From assembly GCA_946406115.1 (NCBI GenBank), contig OX291553.1:17551001-17615000 (forward strand): 64,000 bases of DNA. Reading direction: 5' to 3'. Positions 1 to 11,293 of this stretch are shown here, piece after piece (the first letter of the stretch is position 1; every line of letters starts with the position of its first letter). The notes beneath the pieces were generated by a model. It ran no database searches. It was not told where the DNA came from and saw nothing but the letters and a program-made list of their open reading frames with translations. The position numbers and the translations under genes were made by a program. Source of the DNA: Apoda limacodes (lineage: Eukaryota > Arthropoda > Insecta > Lepidoptera > Limacodidae).

Positions 1-43
1 TGATTTTGTATAAATAAATATTTAGTTTTTTTTTTTTTTACAG

Positions 44-94
44 ACAGTGATTGAAAATAGCGATATTTATCTAAAAGATGCAGACTTTTCTTAA
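44..94 (+). CDS. Possible terminal exon of a gene lying left of the window
   Basis: A long T-tract ends in tacag at 39-43. It is followed by an open stretch of 16 codons (start TVIENSD, end KDADFS) and a TAA at 92-94. A pyrimidine tract, AG and a short open frame ending in a stop is what a 3'-terminal exon looks like. The stretch is too short to assign to a family, and a T-tract plus AG also occurs by chance. The preceding exons lie outside the window. Confidence 0.2.
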   Translation, partial: TVIENSDIYLKDADFS

Positions 95-960
95 ATCTAT
101 TACGACACTCGAAGAATGACAACGCCGGTAGTCAAGAGTATTATGCGATCTTTGATTGACATAAGAGAGGAACTACGCACTTAGCAAAGACATCTACCTG
201 CAGCGGAAAGTAAAATACCGGATTTAGCTTTACCTATATACCTTAAGATTACGAAGGTTCTTTACGTAGTAGTGAAGTTCCACATTTTAGCTCAGTTTGA
301 TAAATGTTTTCATAATGTAAGGTTAGATTATAGACAAAATCTTTAAGCGTTAGAAACAATGGTGTCATTAAAGAATTACCATTTGTTTATCTTACACCAT
401 AAACCTTATATCGGGATCGTAGAAAACTGCTATAACTATTTAACCTATCATTGTCTTTCGTATTACAGGCGTCAGCTGTATGTAAACGTTATACAACGCA
501 TGTAGTGTTTGGTGTTACAACACTCTTAATTGACTCCGTTGCAGAACCAATGACGTTAATGAAGTTGAACAACAGCCTTATGATATATAAGCAATTCTAA
601 TATAGCAGATTTATAGCAATAAGAATTATAGGGAGTTAATGAAGATGTTCAAACAGCTTTTGACGGTGCAGGCCGAAACAAGCTTTAACGTCATAAGTAT
701 ATAAGCGGCCGCTGCTACTACACTAACTGGAAAGAATATTTAACTTCTTTTTGACAGTTCTAGTACAACCTATAGAGTTAAACTTATTTCATAAGTGAAC
801 TGTATAACTGTAACTGTATTTTGGTGACAACCGAATCCATTATAAATCAATAGTAGTACTCTAAGCTTCAAAATTACCTGTAACCAACGCTAAATTGTTT
901 TTCTCGTAAAATATAGTCTTGTTCTAGTTTGAAAGCTGTCATCCGAAGTAAAGATTGTGA
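95..960. other. Gene-free stretch, nothing recognised
   Basis: There is no ORF longer than about 60 codons, no splice-bounded coding pattern and no repeat that I could match elsewhere in the window. If the exon at 44-94 is real, the first part would be its 3' UTR. Confidence 0.4.
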
Positions 961-1060
961 TGAGATCTCTCTTTTTTTGCCAATTACGTAAATGGTGGTA
1001 GGTACGGAACCCTCGGTGCGCGAGTAAAACTCGCACTTGGCCGGTTTTTAAAACAATAAA
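961..1060 (+). repeat. RTE/SINE-like 3' tail
   Basis: The stretch contains GTACGGAACCCTCGGTGCGC followed by CGAGT, CTCGCACTTGG and CCGG with a short T-run. Related sequence recurs on the opposite strand at 33653-33700 and 42958-43005. I know this tail as very common in Lepidoptera at the 3' ends of short interspersed or RTE-like elements. The family name is from memory; the three-copy recurrence is seen here. Confidence 0.55.
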
Positions 1061-1390
1061 AAAAAATAGTCAAGAATTGTTGGCCTTCATTTAGAACTCA
1101 ATAACAAAATACTTTTATAACCTGTTTATTGTAACTTTGTATCACCAATGGAGCATTTTTGTAAGTCGGTGTTGGTTGTAATTGAATATTAACAAGTGTG
1201 CCAATTCATGACTAAACAGGGATTAATGAGTGCACGAGAGACAATTTTCAACATATTGTGAAGATATCAAAAAAAATTGATGTTAAAATTTAGCAATTTT
1301 TTTTTTATTATCTCTAGTGTAAAATGGTATAAATTAACCATGATTTTTATTTCAAGCTGGTATTATACTTTCATTTTAGGTAACGAAGAG

Positions 1391-1800
1391 TCCCGACCCA
1401 TTATCTATATGAACGGCAAAAAAATCACGTTTGTTGCATGGGAGCCCCCCTTAAATATTTGTTTTATTTTAATTTAATTATTTATTTTTAAAGTGAATAA
1501 ATATAACTAAATATTTTGTGAATATTTCAAGCGTCTATCTGTTGCCGTTATTAATATCGAGCAAAAAAGAGCAAAAAATCATGTTTGTTGTGTGGGAGCC
1601 CCTTAAATATTTATTTTAATTCTATTTTTAAGTATTTTTTGTTATAGCGGCAACAAAAATACGTCATCTGTGAAAATTTCAACTGTCTAATTATACTAAA
1701 CGTACTAACGCCTCATGCAATACAGCATGGTGGCAGACGGACAGACAGCGAAGTCTTAGTTATAGGGTCCTGTTTTACCCTTTGGGTATGGAACCCTAAA
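1391..1800 (+). repeat. RTE-like 3' end with a partial internal duplication
   Basis: The block near 1420-1470 (aaaatcacgtttgttgcatg, gggagccccc, cttaaatatttg) is repeated imperfectly near 1570-1610 (aaaaatcatgtttgttgtgt, gggagcccc, ttaaatattt). The second copy runs on to gcagacggacagacagcgaa near 1733, then gggtatggaaccctaaaa near 1783. The GACGGACAGACAG and GGAACCCTAAAA pair is a typical end of lepidopteran RTE-derived elements. A 66-codon frame at 1277-1477 crosses it and looks like chance. Confidence 0.5.
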
Positions 1801-2340
1801 AATGATTTCTTGCATATAGGTAGGTATCTAAGTTCACTTAACAACGATGAGTACCGATATTTACAAATGTAAAACAAACTGTTTTTTTTTACTTTTTATT
1901 TAATTATTGAGCTTAAAGATATTACAAATTTCTAGTGACGGCAAACCGTACAAAGTCGTATGGTAATTAAGATGTCGAGTTTAGCAAAAACCTATTACTG
2001 GTCATTTTATATACTACCATATATGTAAATGGGGAATTCAGCCCTACAAAGTATCTAGACGGGCCGCGTGCGCTATACGTACTTTGCCTTCAATAAGGCC
2101 ATATATTTCATTTTTCAATTTTATTGTATTTGCTAATAACCCTCACAAAACATTAAGAAACAAGTAGGTGAATAAAGGTAGGTATCAATCCAATGACATC
2201 ATAAGAATTATGACATCAAAAATCGTGTATGTTACGTGAAAGATTTTTTTTTTCATTCCTGAGTTCCATATTAGGTATGTACTAGATTTTACCAGTAACT
2301 CCGTTCGCCCTAAGTTCGGTTATCGACGTGGAACTCCTTA
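1801..2340. other. Gene-free stretch, nothing recognised
   Basis: AT-rich sequence with short T-runs and no coding or repeat structure that I can support. Confidence 0.35.
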
Positions 2341-2344
2341 ATTA

Positions 2345-2580
2345 ACCGCTTAATTATTATAGATACTAATAAAGATAGCTGTCGTAGCTATAGTTCATTT
2401 AAGCACAGCAATAGTTATTCCCTTGAGAACTTTTAAGTTTGTCGGGATAAAAAGTAGCCTATGTCCTATTCCAGGACCTAACTATATGTGTTCCAAGTTT
2501 CACCCTGATTCGTCCAGTGGTTGAAGCGAGATTAAGTAACAAACATCCAAACTTTTGCATTTATAATATTAGTAGGAAGT
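2345..2580 (+). repeat. SINE/RTE-type interspersed repeat
   Basis: It reads gggataaaaagtagcctatg, then cctattccagg, a segment of the type caagtttcaccctgattcgt, and the end gcatttataatattagtagg. The order (AGTAGCCTATG, TTCCAGG, TTTATAATATTAGTA) is that of a very common lepidopteran repeat. A diverged relative with the same start (ttcggttatcgacgtgg) and end (gcatttattatattagt) lies at 40655-40850. Confidence 0.55.
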
Positions 2581-2621
2581 AGAGCTCCTGTTAAATTATA
2601 AATATTTTTTTAATTGATTAT

Positions 2622-2765
2622 AAAACTGTATGGCGGCTCACATAAGACACCTTCCTGTGAAATTTTATCAAAATTGATGCAAATGACATAAGATCGATAG
2701 ACGGACTAACATGAAGAAACTAAATAGAATAAATTTTTCCCGTATAGCTACGGAACCTCCAAAAT
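2622..2765 (+). repeat. Interspersed repeat, copy 1
   Basis: The stretch aaaactgtatggcggctcac, then gacaccttcctgtgaaattt and ccgtatagctacggaacc matches the one at 28610-28785 in motif order (tatggcggtt, gacacatctctgtaaaattc, ggtcatttggatacgga). The family is not identified. Confidence 0.4.
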
Positions 2766-2770
2766 TACGC

Positions 2771-3825
2771 ACGAACAACTATAATAAATAATTAACCTAT
2801 GACCGCGACCAAAAAAAACGTGTTAGGAAGCAACAAAAACAATACCTAGTAAAATACTTCTTATACTTTACTACTCTCGAGTACCAACTATTGTCACTCA
2901 CGGCTTTAATATTCTCTGCTCACGGTCTATTGTGATTCTGTCACTAAGGTTTATATATATTTAAAAATGTAAAAAAACACAGGAAATGACGAACGTTTTC
3001 ATCCTTGACCTACTAAGTGGACGGGACCTGCTTTGTTTAGTTTAGTTTTTTGTCTAGCACGCGTTTAATTTTAGTTTTCGAATAGTTAACATAGTCTGAC
3101 TTTTTGTATGATACAAACTTTAGTCCTTTAATTACTGTTAAGAAAATGAAAGCATTGAAAAATAGGTAGATTGAGTAGCGAGACTCTGAATGACTCAGAT
3201 TTGAGTCGGGTAACTGTTACAATATGTGAATTATAAAGTGGTCTTGAGTCTCGACTGATTGGTGCCTTGTATGAGGCAGGAGGCTTACCATCCGTCTATT
3301 ACGTTACAGGGACGGAATACCATCAATAAAACCCGTTCGGCGATAAGTGTCTTAGTGTTATTTTTATTATAGGTTAGGTACAGAGATTGTTTTGTTTTGT
3401 TACAATTTTAGATGAAATTGGGTCCACAATAATATGTCCATACCACTTTCCATAAGAATCAAGGTCCGTACCCAGAAAAGGCGAGGTAACTAAGCCGAAA
3501 AATGTGTGAAAGCATTGATTAGAAGTGGTTGAAGCAAAAGAAGTGTGCTAAGATTGCAGGAAGTGATTGTGGTTATGTATATGTACCTATATATATGTAT
3601 ACCTATGTATATAGTTATGTATGTTTACCTACATGTCTGTATGTATCTCTAGAAACGAAAAAAACGGAAACTCGACCGTTTAATGTCTATTAAAAACAGT
3701 AAAAACCAAAAGTTCAGAGCCGTACTCCACCGTCATTTGTTTTGAAAAGACCACCATTTTGAACGAATAGCGCTCCGTGATTGGCTGTCGCGGATGTTAC
3801 TGATTTTGAGTTTTTCTTAGACTAT
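2771..3825. other. Gene-free stretch with an ATGTAT-rich microsatellite
   Basis: I see no coding sequence. Around 3574-3650 the sequence is a degenerate run of tatgtatacctatgtatat units. The rest is unremarkable AT-rich DNA. Confidence 0.4.
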
Positions 3826-4036
3826 GTTCCAAATCACGCCGAGTAATTATCGCCCGGTAAAGTTGAAAAATCAACCCGTTCTGGAACGAGCGTTTGACAG
3901 TTAATTTTCACACTGACAGGAGTGATTTTCAACCTTTTCTATGGCAGTGTAAAGAATTCAACTTGACAGTTGGAAAATTACTCTACCCCGGGCGTCCCAA
4001 AACCACTTTTTTAACTTCCTCGTTGTGATTTGGAAC
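3826..4036. repeat. Inverted-repeat (MITE-like) element
   Basis: GTTCCAAATCAC at 3826-3837 is exactly complementary to GTGATTTGGAAC at 4025-4036. Imperfect complementarity continues inwards: CGCCCGG at about 3851 pairs with CCGGGCG at about 3989, and GTTGAAAAATC pairs with GTTGGAAAATT. The centre holds repeated tgacag. The 211-bp size and terminal complementarity fit a small non-autonomous DNA element. No target duplication is evident. Confidence 0.5.
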
Positions 4037-4390
4037 GCACCCTTAGTGTTGGTTGTTATCGGATTTGAAATATAATTAAACTTTAAATCAAAATTACAAT
4101 GAGAAAAGGTTGGATATTTCCATATTTGACATAATGTACCTGTGCCGCATATTTTTCTTTGTTATTTCAATAAAAAAAATTTTTTGTGTATGGGGATTTT
4201 ACCAGTTTTGATGTTAACCGACAGATATTATAGTATGAGCCACAGTATATATACTAGAAGATATAGTACATAGATACTGTATCTATACTATATTTACTAG
4301 TACCTATCTATTTGCCTATCTAGTCGCTTCAAAAAACCACGTAAACGCTTTTTTTAAGAAAGTATTTTGTAATTCATATTCTACTTAAAT

Positions 4391-4790
4391 TATCTATACT
4401 AATATTATAAAGAGGTAAAACTTGTCCGTATGTAGAGTTGTATGTTTTATGTAAAATTGACACGGAATTAGGCTTTTAGGGGGAAAAACCGCGGGTTTCG
4501 ACTAGTATATTCTTAATATTGGATAGTGAGTTAGTTCGTTTGTTTGTTTGTTTGTTTGTCCTTCCTTCTGGACGGATCATCCAATTGAGCTAAAATTCGG
4601 ACATTTTACCCCGCAAAATTCAAAAGTTTTTGCGGGAATACATCTGTAACCGAATTCCACGTGGACGATACTTTAGCAAACTTTCTTGCAATAATAAAGG
4701 AATTTCCGTAGGAAACTTCGATAACCGAATTTAACACGGGTGGAGCCACTAGGACGAGCTTGTTTTAAATATAATAATATTTTTGAACGT
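4391..4790 (+). repeat. SINE-like repeat with a GTTT microsatellite
   Basis: It begins tatctatactaatattataa, then agaggtaaaacttgt, a frequent start of lepidopteran SINE-type repeats. It carries a tetranucleotide run (gttt) at about 4534-4557 and continues ccttccttctggacggatca. An ORF on - at 4765-4977 appears to be chance. Confidence 0.45.
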
Positions 4791-5631
4791 GTAAATTTTT
4801 CTTACCTACTGCCGTAATAAGGCCCCATAGCCTCGCAAGTGGCTGGAGCACATCCCATAGCCTTATAACTATGGATTTCTTGTAAGGGACTGGACCCCTT
4901 CGGACTGGATGTCTGTAAACCGCAGCTCGAGGTTGAGGACTGGTCTCTCCTCGAACTGTTTCTTCTTCTTCATCCATATCAACACATATATATTAAAATC
5001 TTTACATTATTTTCTTGTACGTCTATTACGTGTAGGAACAGAATTGTCCGAGGATCTTTATAGGTACATGTCAAAAACAATTAATGCATGACTATCGTTT
5101 CAGCATTAATTAACCACATAAGATGAATCGGTAAAAATTGCACTTTTTTTTTCAATCACAGCACTTTGTTTACTAATTATAGAAATGTTTATATGCCACT
5201 GCAAGTAGAGTCACATGGCACTGCGCCAGGTAACCAAAATATCTCACCGCCTTGAAAATTTAATGCCATCATGTCTTCCGCCAACAAATCAAATTAATAC
5301 AAAGTCTATTTTTTAATCATTAAAACAAAATAAAATGACAAAAATAGAGGTATAATTAGTACAGCAGGTACACGATTAGCTATGAAATACGATTTTTTTT
5401 TTCGTAAACAATATCGAAGCAAACTGTTTACTTTGAGAATTATCCGTGTATTTGCAACGCCACACGTAAGCTCTTCTCGGTGAGCTCAGAATCCGACTGT
5501 GCACGACAGATGACTGTACGAACTGCGACGCCGTCGTCGCATAGTCAGAGGGACAGATTTGTTATTGTTTAAAGCGCAAAGCACACAGAAGGGGTCTGTC
5601 AGTATTCAAGCTGATGTTATTGCGACAGCAT
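4791..5631. other. Gene-free stretch left of the Harbinger fossil
   Basis: There is no supported coding sequence. The moderately GC-rich patch at 5480-5600 may be the 5' leader of the Harbinger-type frame that follows, but nothing proves it. Confidence 0.3.
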
Positions 5632-6035
5632 GTATTCCTCTTCAGAAGTTGAAGATGCGCTTGCTTTGCTGCACTCATTAATATGCAGAGACAAAGAAGA
5701 TATTGGGTGCACCCTGTTTGGAAATTAGCACAAGAGCATAGATATTTTAAGATAATGGAAAAATTATATGAATAACTTGCACACTTCTATTACAGTACTC
5801 CGACTTAGTGTGGTCATAGAGAGCAGGATATTGATCAACTATCTGGCAGAATTCTATATTGTATTCAATATCGTCACGCATGTTTGTAAAAAATGTTCGT
5901 ACTGTATGACAAGCGACGTGCCCCATAGTCCGGAGGACCGCTAAGTTTTGAGGTTTCGAAAATTCTAAAGTTGTTCGTTTTTCACATATAGTTTCCAGAC
6001 TATTTGCCCAACCTAATACATTAGTTTGTGTCATC
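5632..6035. pseudogene. Internally deleted PIF/Harbinger element: transposase start (+) facing a MADF protein start (-)
   Basis: On +, from the ATG at 5632, the frame begins MYSSSEVEDALALLHSL. After a frame change it reads RRYWVHPVWKLAQEHRYF (about 5698-5745). An acidic-serine start followed by RRYWVHP is how many HARBI1-like (PIF/Harbinger) nucleases begin. On -, the frame 6034-5747 contains IEFCQIVDQYPALYDHTKSE, which fits the first part of a MADF (Myb/SANT-like) DNA-binding domain. PIF/Harbinger elements carry exactly these two genes. Here both N-termini meet near 5750-5800 and their C-terminal parts, including the DDE nuclease, are gone. The assignment rests on motif memory. The head-to-head remnant is what I see. 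Confidence 0.5.
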
Positions 6036-6038
6036 TAT

Positions 6039-6404
6039 GTAGAAATTTAGGTATTTGTGGTTTTGAACAGAATCGGACGAAAAGAAAATTAGAGATGAAA
6101 ATTTTACTTTCACGGTAATAATGATGTAGTAATATATATATATATATATATACGCATTTTGTGTTATTTTTATCCACCGGAATAGTGATATTTGAACAAT
6201 ACCTAACTAATCGCCTTAATGCTTAGGTAGAAATTTAGGTATTTGTGTTTTTGAACAGAATCGGACGAGAAGAAAATTAGAGATGAAAATTTTACTTTCA
6301 CGGTAATAATGAAGTAGTAATATATATCTATATATACGCATTTTGTATTATTTTAATCCACCGGAATAATGATATTTGAACAATACCTAACTAATCGCCT
6401 TAAT
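6039..6404. repeat. Two-copy tandem duplication, 188-bp period
   Basis: The unit starting gtagaaatttaggtatttgt at 6039 starts again at 6227 and runs nearly unchanged to about 6404. Each copy holds a TA-rich core (tatatatata at 6133-6152 and a shorter one at 6320-6336). Differences between copies are few, so the duplication is recent. It abuts the MADF remnant; the first copy begins five bases beyond its ATG. Confidence 0.9.
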
Positions 6405-7985
6405 AGCTCTAAAAACTTATTACAGTGGGTAAAATAAGCTTTACGCGTTTTTCATCGCTGGTATCTATTGCTAAAGCAAATTTGTGTCAAATCCATCCAT
6501 GGGATTTGAAGTTTTTTTAATTTTTTGGTAAAACAACCTGTAAATGCCACAAAAGAAAATTAAAGTTATTAAAGTTTAAGTTTACTCTATTATAATATCG
6601 TAATAAGACACTATTTATAATTTGTGTCACTTTTGACCATGAAATCTTATTATTTGATAAAACGGTAACTTTAGTTTGCGATTCGCACCGGACGGCACGA
6701 CACGAGGCGGCGCGCTGCAGCACCGCGTCGTGGTCCGCCATTTAATTCGAATATGTAGGTAGGACTTGCATTTCATTCATCCGTTCAATTTTCTGTGCGG
6801 CAAACAAAAGGCATATAATCTCACTAACGTTTCAACGTCATTTGCAATTTGTGAAAATTATAATGGCTGTTAGTCAATCATAATTGTATTAGCATTTGGC
6901 ATTAAAACTTTATTAATTGTTTGGTATTTTTTTTTAAGAAAACCATTTAAATGTGTTCTAATACAAATAGTTTATAAAATAAATGGGGATCGATATACTA
7001 CACCTTACTAAATGGGTGTTATTTGTTGAATATTTTTGTGTTGTAAAATGCATAATTCTTGCGTTTACCTACTAGTAGGTACTATTTGTTAATGTTTAAA
7101 TAATCAAACAAGATAAAAATGATTTTATTTAAGTTTTATAAAATTGTATACCTTAAGGCTTATGTAGCAGCCAAAGACCTTGAGAGAGTGGGCGGTCTTC
7201 AGTAAATCCCCGTCCCTCCACCCGCTGTAAAACATCGCGCACTCGGTACGGCACGTCTATGACAACGCATCAAAGAGTAAACAAGTCACAGAATGGAAAC
7301 AATTCACGAATTATTGCCTCGTCGTAGGTACATACCTACTTTGTTTTTATTTAAATATTATATTCATATTGATACACGCACTCGGGTGAGTTTTTCATTT
7401 CGTGCTTTTGCGTTTTAGAGAATGGTAAAAAAAGTTTACCGATTCGTGTTTTTATTGTATTTTTTAATGCAGTGTGTATATGTATACATATAGTGTACAA
7501 AAAGTTTTGTCAATTATAACAAAGGGAAAGTTACTGTAGATTTTGCTATGATTTTGCAATAAATTGACGTTTGAATTTTTTGTAAGAAACGGTAATGAGG
7601 TTTTACATTAAGGGTAATGAGAAATTAATAAATGGTAATAACATCGATGAAAATGGTTATTAAATAAAAGTTATAAAATCAGCCTTATTTTAGCCTCTAA
7701 AAGTCTGAACACAATATAAAAATATCTTCTATGTATAATCCAAAACAATTTAAAACTTTTGCTTTCGAAGTTTATTTTTTAGTAAGTGAGTCTGCAAAAT
7801 ATTACAATAAAGGCTCTACACAATTCTGAAATTTAAGTAAAGTAAGTATTGGCATACAAAAGATCATGATACTTTATTTATAATAATAAGGTACCTACGT
7901 GTATATTATATATTTATTTAATATATATACATAAAACTACTCATATATTATTTAATATATATATATTTTATTATTATTCTATCTA
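6405..7985. other. Gene-free stretch with a GC-rich patch
   Basis: No coding exon can be supported. The patch 6675-6740 is GC-rich against an AT-rich background and contains ggcggcgcgctgcagcacc. It could be a remnant of a CpG-containing promoter or of a mobile element. The - frame at 6517-6741 has no family features. Confidence 0.3.
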
Positions 7986-7989
7986 GATT

Positions 7990-8310
7990 TTTTATACCAC
8001 TAAGGTGGGAAACAAGCTTGCAGTCCGCCTGATAGTTTACAGTCACCGGACGCTTGCAACACCTGGGGCATCATCTGCACGTTTCCCACCCTTAAAAAAA
8101 CAAATAACTTCTTTCTTGCTCCTTGGCAGAGAGCCCATTACACAAACTAAGTGTTTCTTTTCTCTAAAACCGCACTGTACGTGACTATTAATGTTCTAAG
8201 GTACGAAGATAAATTCCCTGCCGATTGCGAACGGTGCGATGGAAGAAAGTAGCCGGCATAATTTTGAACAATTCCTTAGAACACATTGCACTATAAAAGC
8301 AAGCAAGGCA
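7990..8310. repeat. LINE/SINE-type repeat remnant
   Basis: Near 8000, accactaaggtgggaaacaa and agtccgcctgatagtttaca match, in reverse complement, the LINE tail at 24640-24690. The second part (attccctgccgattgcgaac, ggtgcgatgg, aacaattccttagaacacat) closely matches 62036-62112 (attccctgctgatgatgagt, ggtgcgatga, aacaattcctcagaacacat). So at least two dispersed families meet here. Confidence 0.55.
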
Positions 8311-9634
8311 AGAAGTTCTATTTAAAGTAATAATACAATACTTTGATAATCAGCTAACAACTATGCAATATGTATTGAAACACTTAGTAGGCTATTTTTT
8401 GTTTTTATGTAGCGTAGGGAGCACAGCATATGAAGCGTCAAATCGTGAAGTAATTCAGATATTTAAGAGTACTCCGATATTTAATAGTACTAGTAGCATT
8501 ACCGCCATCACAATTATATTCTTGCACAATCATATGTATACCATATCCATACTACCCATGAATATAATAAATATTAGAAACATAGGTTACTTGAAAACTT
8601 CAAGCAAAAATATTGTTGGATTTTAAAAAAAATGTCACAATTAAAAATCAAATAGAATCAAAATCGTCACAACCGTTTTAGCAGTAGTTACGAATTTAAT
8701 TTTAAAAGACAGCATTGTATTTTCATTTTTAATTAAAAAACGAAGCAAGTTACAAGAAAACCGATTGTCACATTAATTGTAGAGGAATTGATAATGTACA
8801 TTTTTTTTTTTCAGATTTTCCGAAGCTTCTGAAACCGAGAAGAAGCCTTGTGTTGTTCATATTCAATATTATTTTTATGTACGTAAGTCGATTTATTGTG
8901 GATAGAAATCAAAAACAGTTTAAAAAATTTAATAACCTCACTTTCACTACCATCAATGTCCTTCAGCTATGAAGGTAATGGTAATGAGACCAAGAGAAGG
9001 TAATGAATTTTATACGAGTATTTCTATGTGAATTTATTACGAAGACATCTGCAGTATATTATTTATCATTATTATTTTTAACCGACTTCAAAAAAAAGAG
9101 GAGGTTCTCAATTCGACTGTATATTTTTTTTATGGATGTTCAGTCATTACTTTTTTGTTTATGAACCGATTTACACGTGATTTGTTTTTTATTCGACAGG
9201 ATATACTTGCGAGTTGGTCGCCACCGTGCCTGCGCCACACCCGCGCCGTATGCCGTTTCTGTGTGTTTTGCGCCTAAGATTGTTAGAGTGCTCCGAAAGC
9301 GTTGACAAACTTCCTATTGGCGACACAGCTATTCACGTATTACGTTCTGTGTTCAGAATTGTACGTACAAACTACATATTACTAGCCCTTTCAAAACATA
9401 GGTACTAAGTACAAGCTTATTTCCGCGACTTCATCCGTGTGAACTATCTTTTTTAGAAAAGATAGATACTTACTTTAGACGTAAATAAATAACATACAGA
9501 ATAGGTACGCAAACTCAAAAATAATTCCTATAGAAACATAGTTTATTTATTCAAACTTTCAATTACCCAACTTGAGTTTTTTTTATAATCACACTAAGAC
9601 CAATGGTATTTTCATAATTATTTTAATAAAAAAA
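8311..9634. other. Gene-free stretch with a short repeat tract
   Basis: No coding sequence is supported. The frames at 8363-8626 and 9214-9408 lack any recognisable domain. Around 9079-9185, accgacttcaaaaaaaagag then gaggttctcaattcgactgt is a frequent lepidopteran repeat start. Its reverse complement appears at about 11080-11107 (cctcctcctctttttttagt). Confidence 0.35.
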
Positions 9635-9830
9635 AACAACCGGCTTCAAAAAGATGAACTAAAAAGATAAAAATAATTACTTATTTTTAAAAAATGTGAT
9701 ATTAATTACAGTTTGAAGTTGGTTTCTATTTACCTAACAGTGCTTCACTTGCATGAAATCAACTTCAAACTATAATGCAGATCAGATTTTTTAGAAATAA
9801 GTAATTATTTTTGATTAATTAGCTAAGAGA
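9635..9830. repeat. Fold-back element
   Basis: AAAAATAATTACTTATTT at 9669-9686 is exactly complementary to 9795-9812, and AGTTTGAAGTTG at 9710-9721 pairs with CAACTTCAAACT at 9760-9771. The left part (caaccggcttcaaaaagatg, aactaaaaagataaaaataa) recurs in direct orientation at 15410-15560, and its inner part recurs at 13806-13960. It fits a palindromic non-autonomous element. Confidence 0.6.
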
Positions 9831-11293
9831 AATAAAATAAAAATACTAGTTCTAAGTCCAAGATTAAAGCAGTACATAATACTTACCAAAATCTTTCTGA
9901 TGTCCATTTTGATAAGATGATAAATGGAGACACATGAGATGACATGATGAGATCCTATTTTTTGTTCTAATTATTGACTAACACAGACAAGCCAGTAGTC
10001 TTATAATCGCTTTCCAATTCGCTTGTTTAGCTTGTATCGTTGATCTCTTCCAATTAATAAGTGACTCGTTCGCAGCGGCTCACGTCTTTATATACCCAAA
10101 GGAACATCATACTAGAATGTACGCTAACAATCTATCTGGTCTAGTAACTGCTACCAAATTCCAGAGAGTTCATTGAACAAGCGCCATCTAGCGTCAAATA
10201 GCAATACTAGGTTTTACAAGGATTGTAGTCGATTTATTAAACTGTAGGTGTTTCTTATGAACACTTACAGATGGCATTGTCCAAAAATCCAATTAACTAC
10301 TACTTTAGGTATGCCGCAAACAAATTAAACAAAACTAACGTGAATGCTGGTGAACGGCTGTCGTAGAAAGAAATGCAATGCACACACACACCATCCCTAC
10401 CTCCTACCTACATATTTTTACACTGTTTCATGGCCTTGCGTTTTGGCAAATCTGATATAGTCGTGATGAAAATGGCGGCGATTTTAAAAACGGATGTCAA
10501 AATCTTAATATTATTCTGAATATTTCAATACTTTCTACAATATACATTAAACCTTGTGAATTTATTTACGTTTTGTCATGCGATGCGGAATTTATTAATA
10601 GGTAAGGAAGTCAATTGCTCGCACTTTGGTCGCTTTGCAGCTAGCTACAGTTGATCTCTAGGGGAGGCACTGCCCCCCCCCTGCCCCCCTTGGCGACGCC
10701 TTTGGATACTCGTAACAAAATTTTATACAATAGCAACATAAAAGGCGTTTCACCAGTTCCAAATGAACACCAATTATTTTTTTTTACTGAAAATTTTAGT
10801 TTTAAATTCACGACTAGAATATGGAACCATCTCGGAAGTATACTCTTTTAAATAAAGAAAAAAATTCTGAAAATCCGTGTTTTATAAACGGAGATATGCC
10901 CGGTCTTATGCCCTCGACTACCCTGTGATTCCATCATTAGATCCTGACTTGGTGACAATGGGACCACCTCAGGAGAACACTCTTTCGAATAAAAAATAAT
11001 TTATGATATCGGCCTATAATTAAAGGAGAAATCGGTAAAGTACTACATAAAAAAATATACAGTCTTATATAACATATATAACCTCCTCCTCTTTTTTTAG
11101 TCGGTTAAAAAGAAGGAAAAATCCTATACAAATAATCATTCAATCAAATTAAAACAGATCCTTGATATAAATAAGGCTAAAAAAGCTTCCTGAGATAATA
11201 TTTATAAGTAATTGAACAAAACTGCTCCCCCGTAAAATTTTTATTTAATACATAAAGTTTTATCAAAACGTTAAGTTTTGCAGGAAGTTTGAA
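9831..11293. other. Gene-free stretch containing a hAT-like right terminus
   Basis: At 10661-10702, ggaggcactgcccccccc, then ctgccccccttggcgacgcc, resembles the right end of ZMYM1-type hAT elements, as do 13700-13750 and 56985-57045. The rest shows no gene. It includes a microsatellite-like cacacacaca at 10381-10390. The 66-codon frame at 10651-10851 reads straight through the hAT end and is not credible. Confidence 0.4.

Noticed and set aside
9214..9408. 64-codon + frame MVATVPAPHPRR
   Set aside because: It has no domain, no splice context and lies next to a repeat. It is probably chance.
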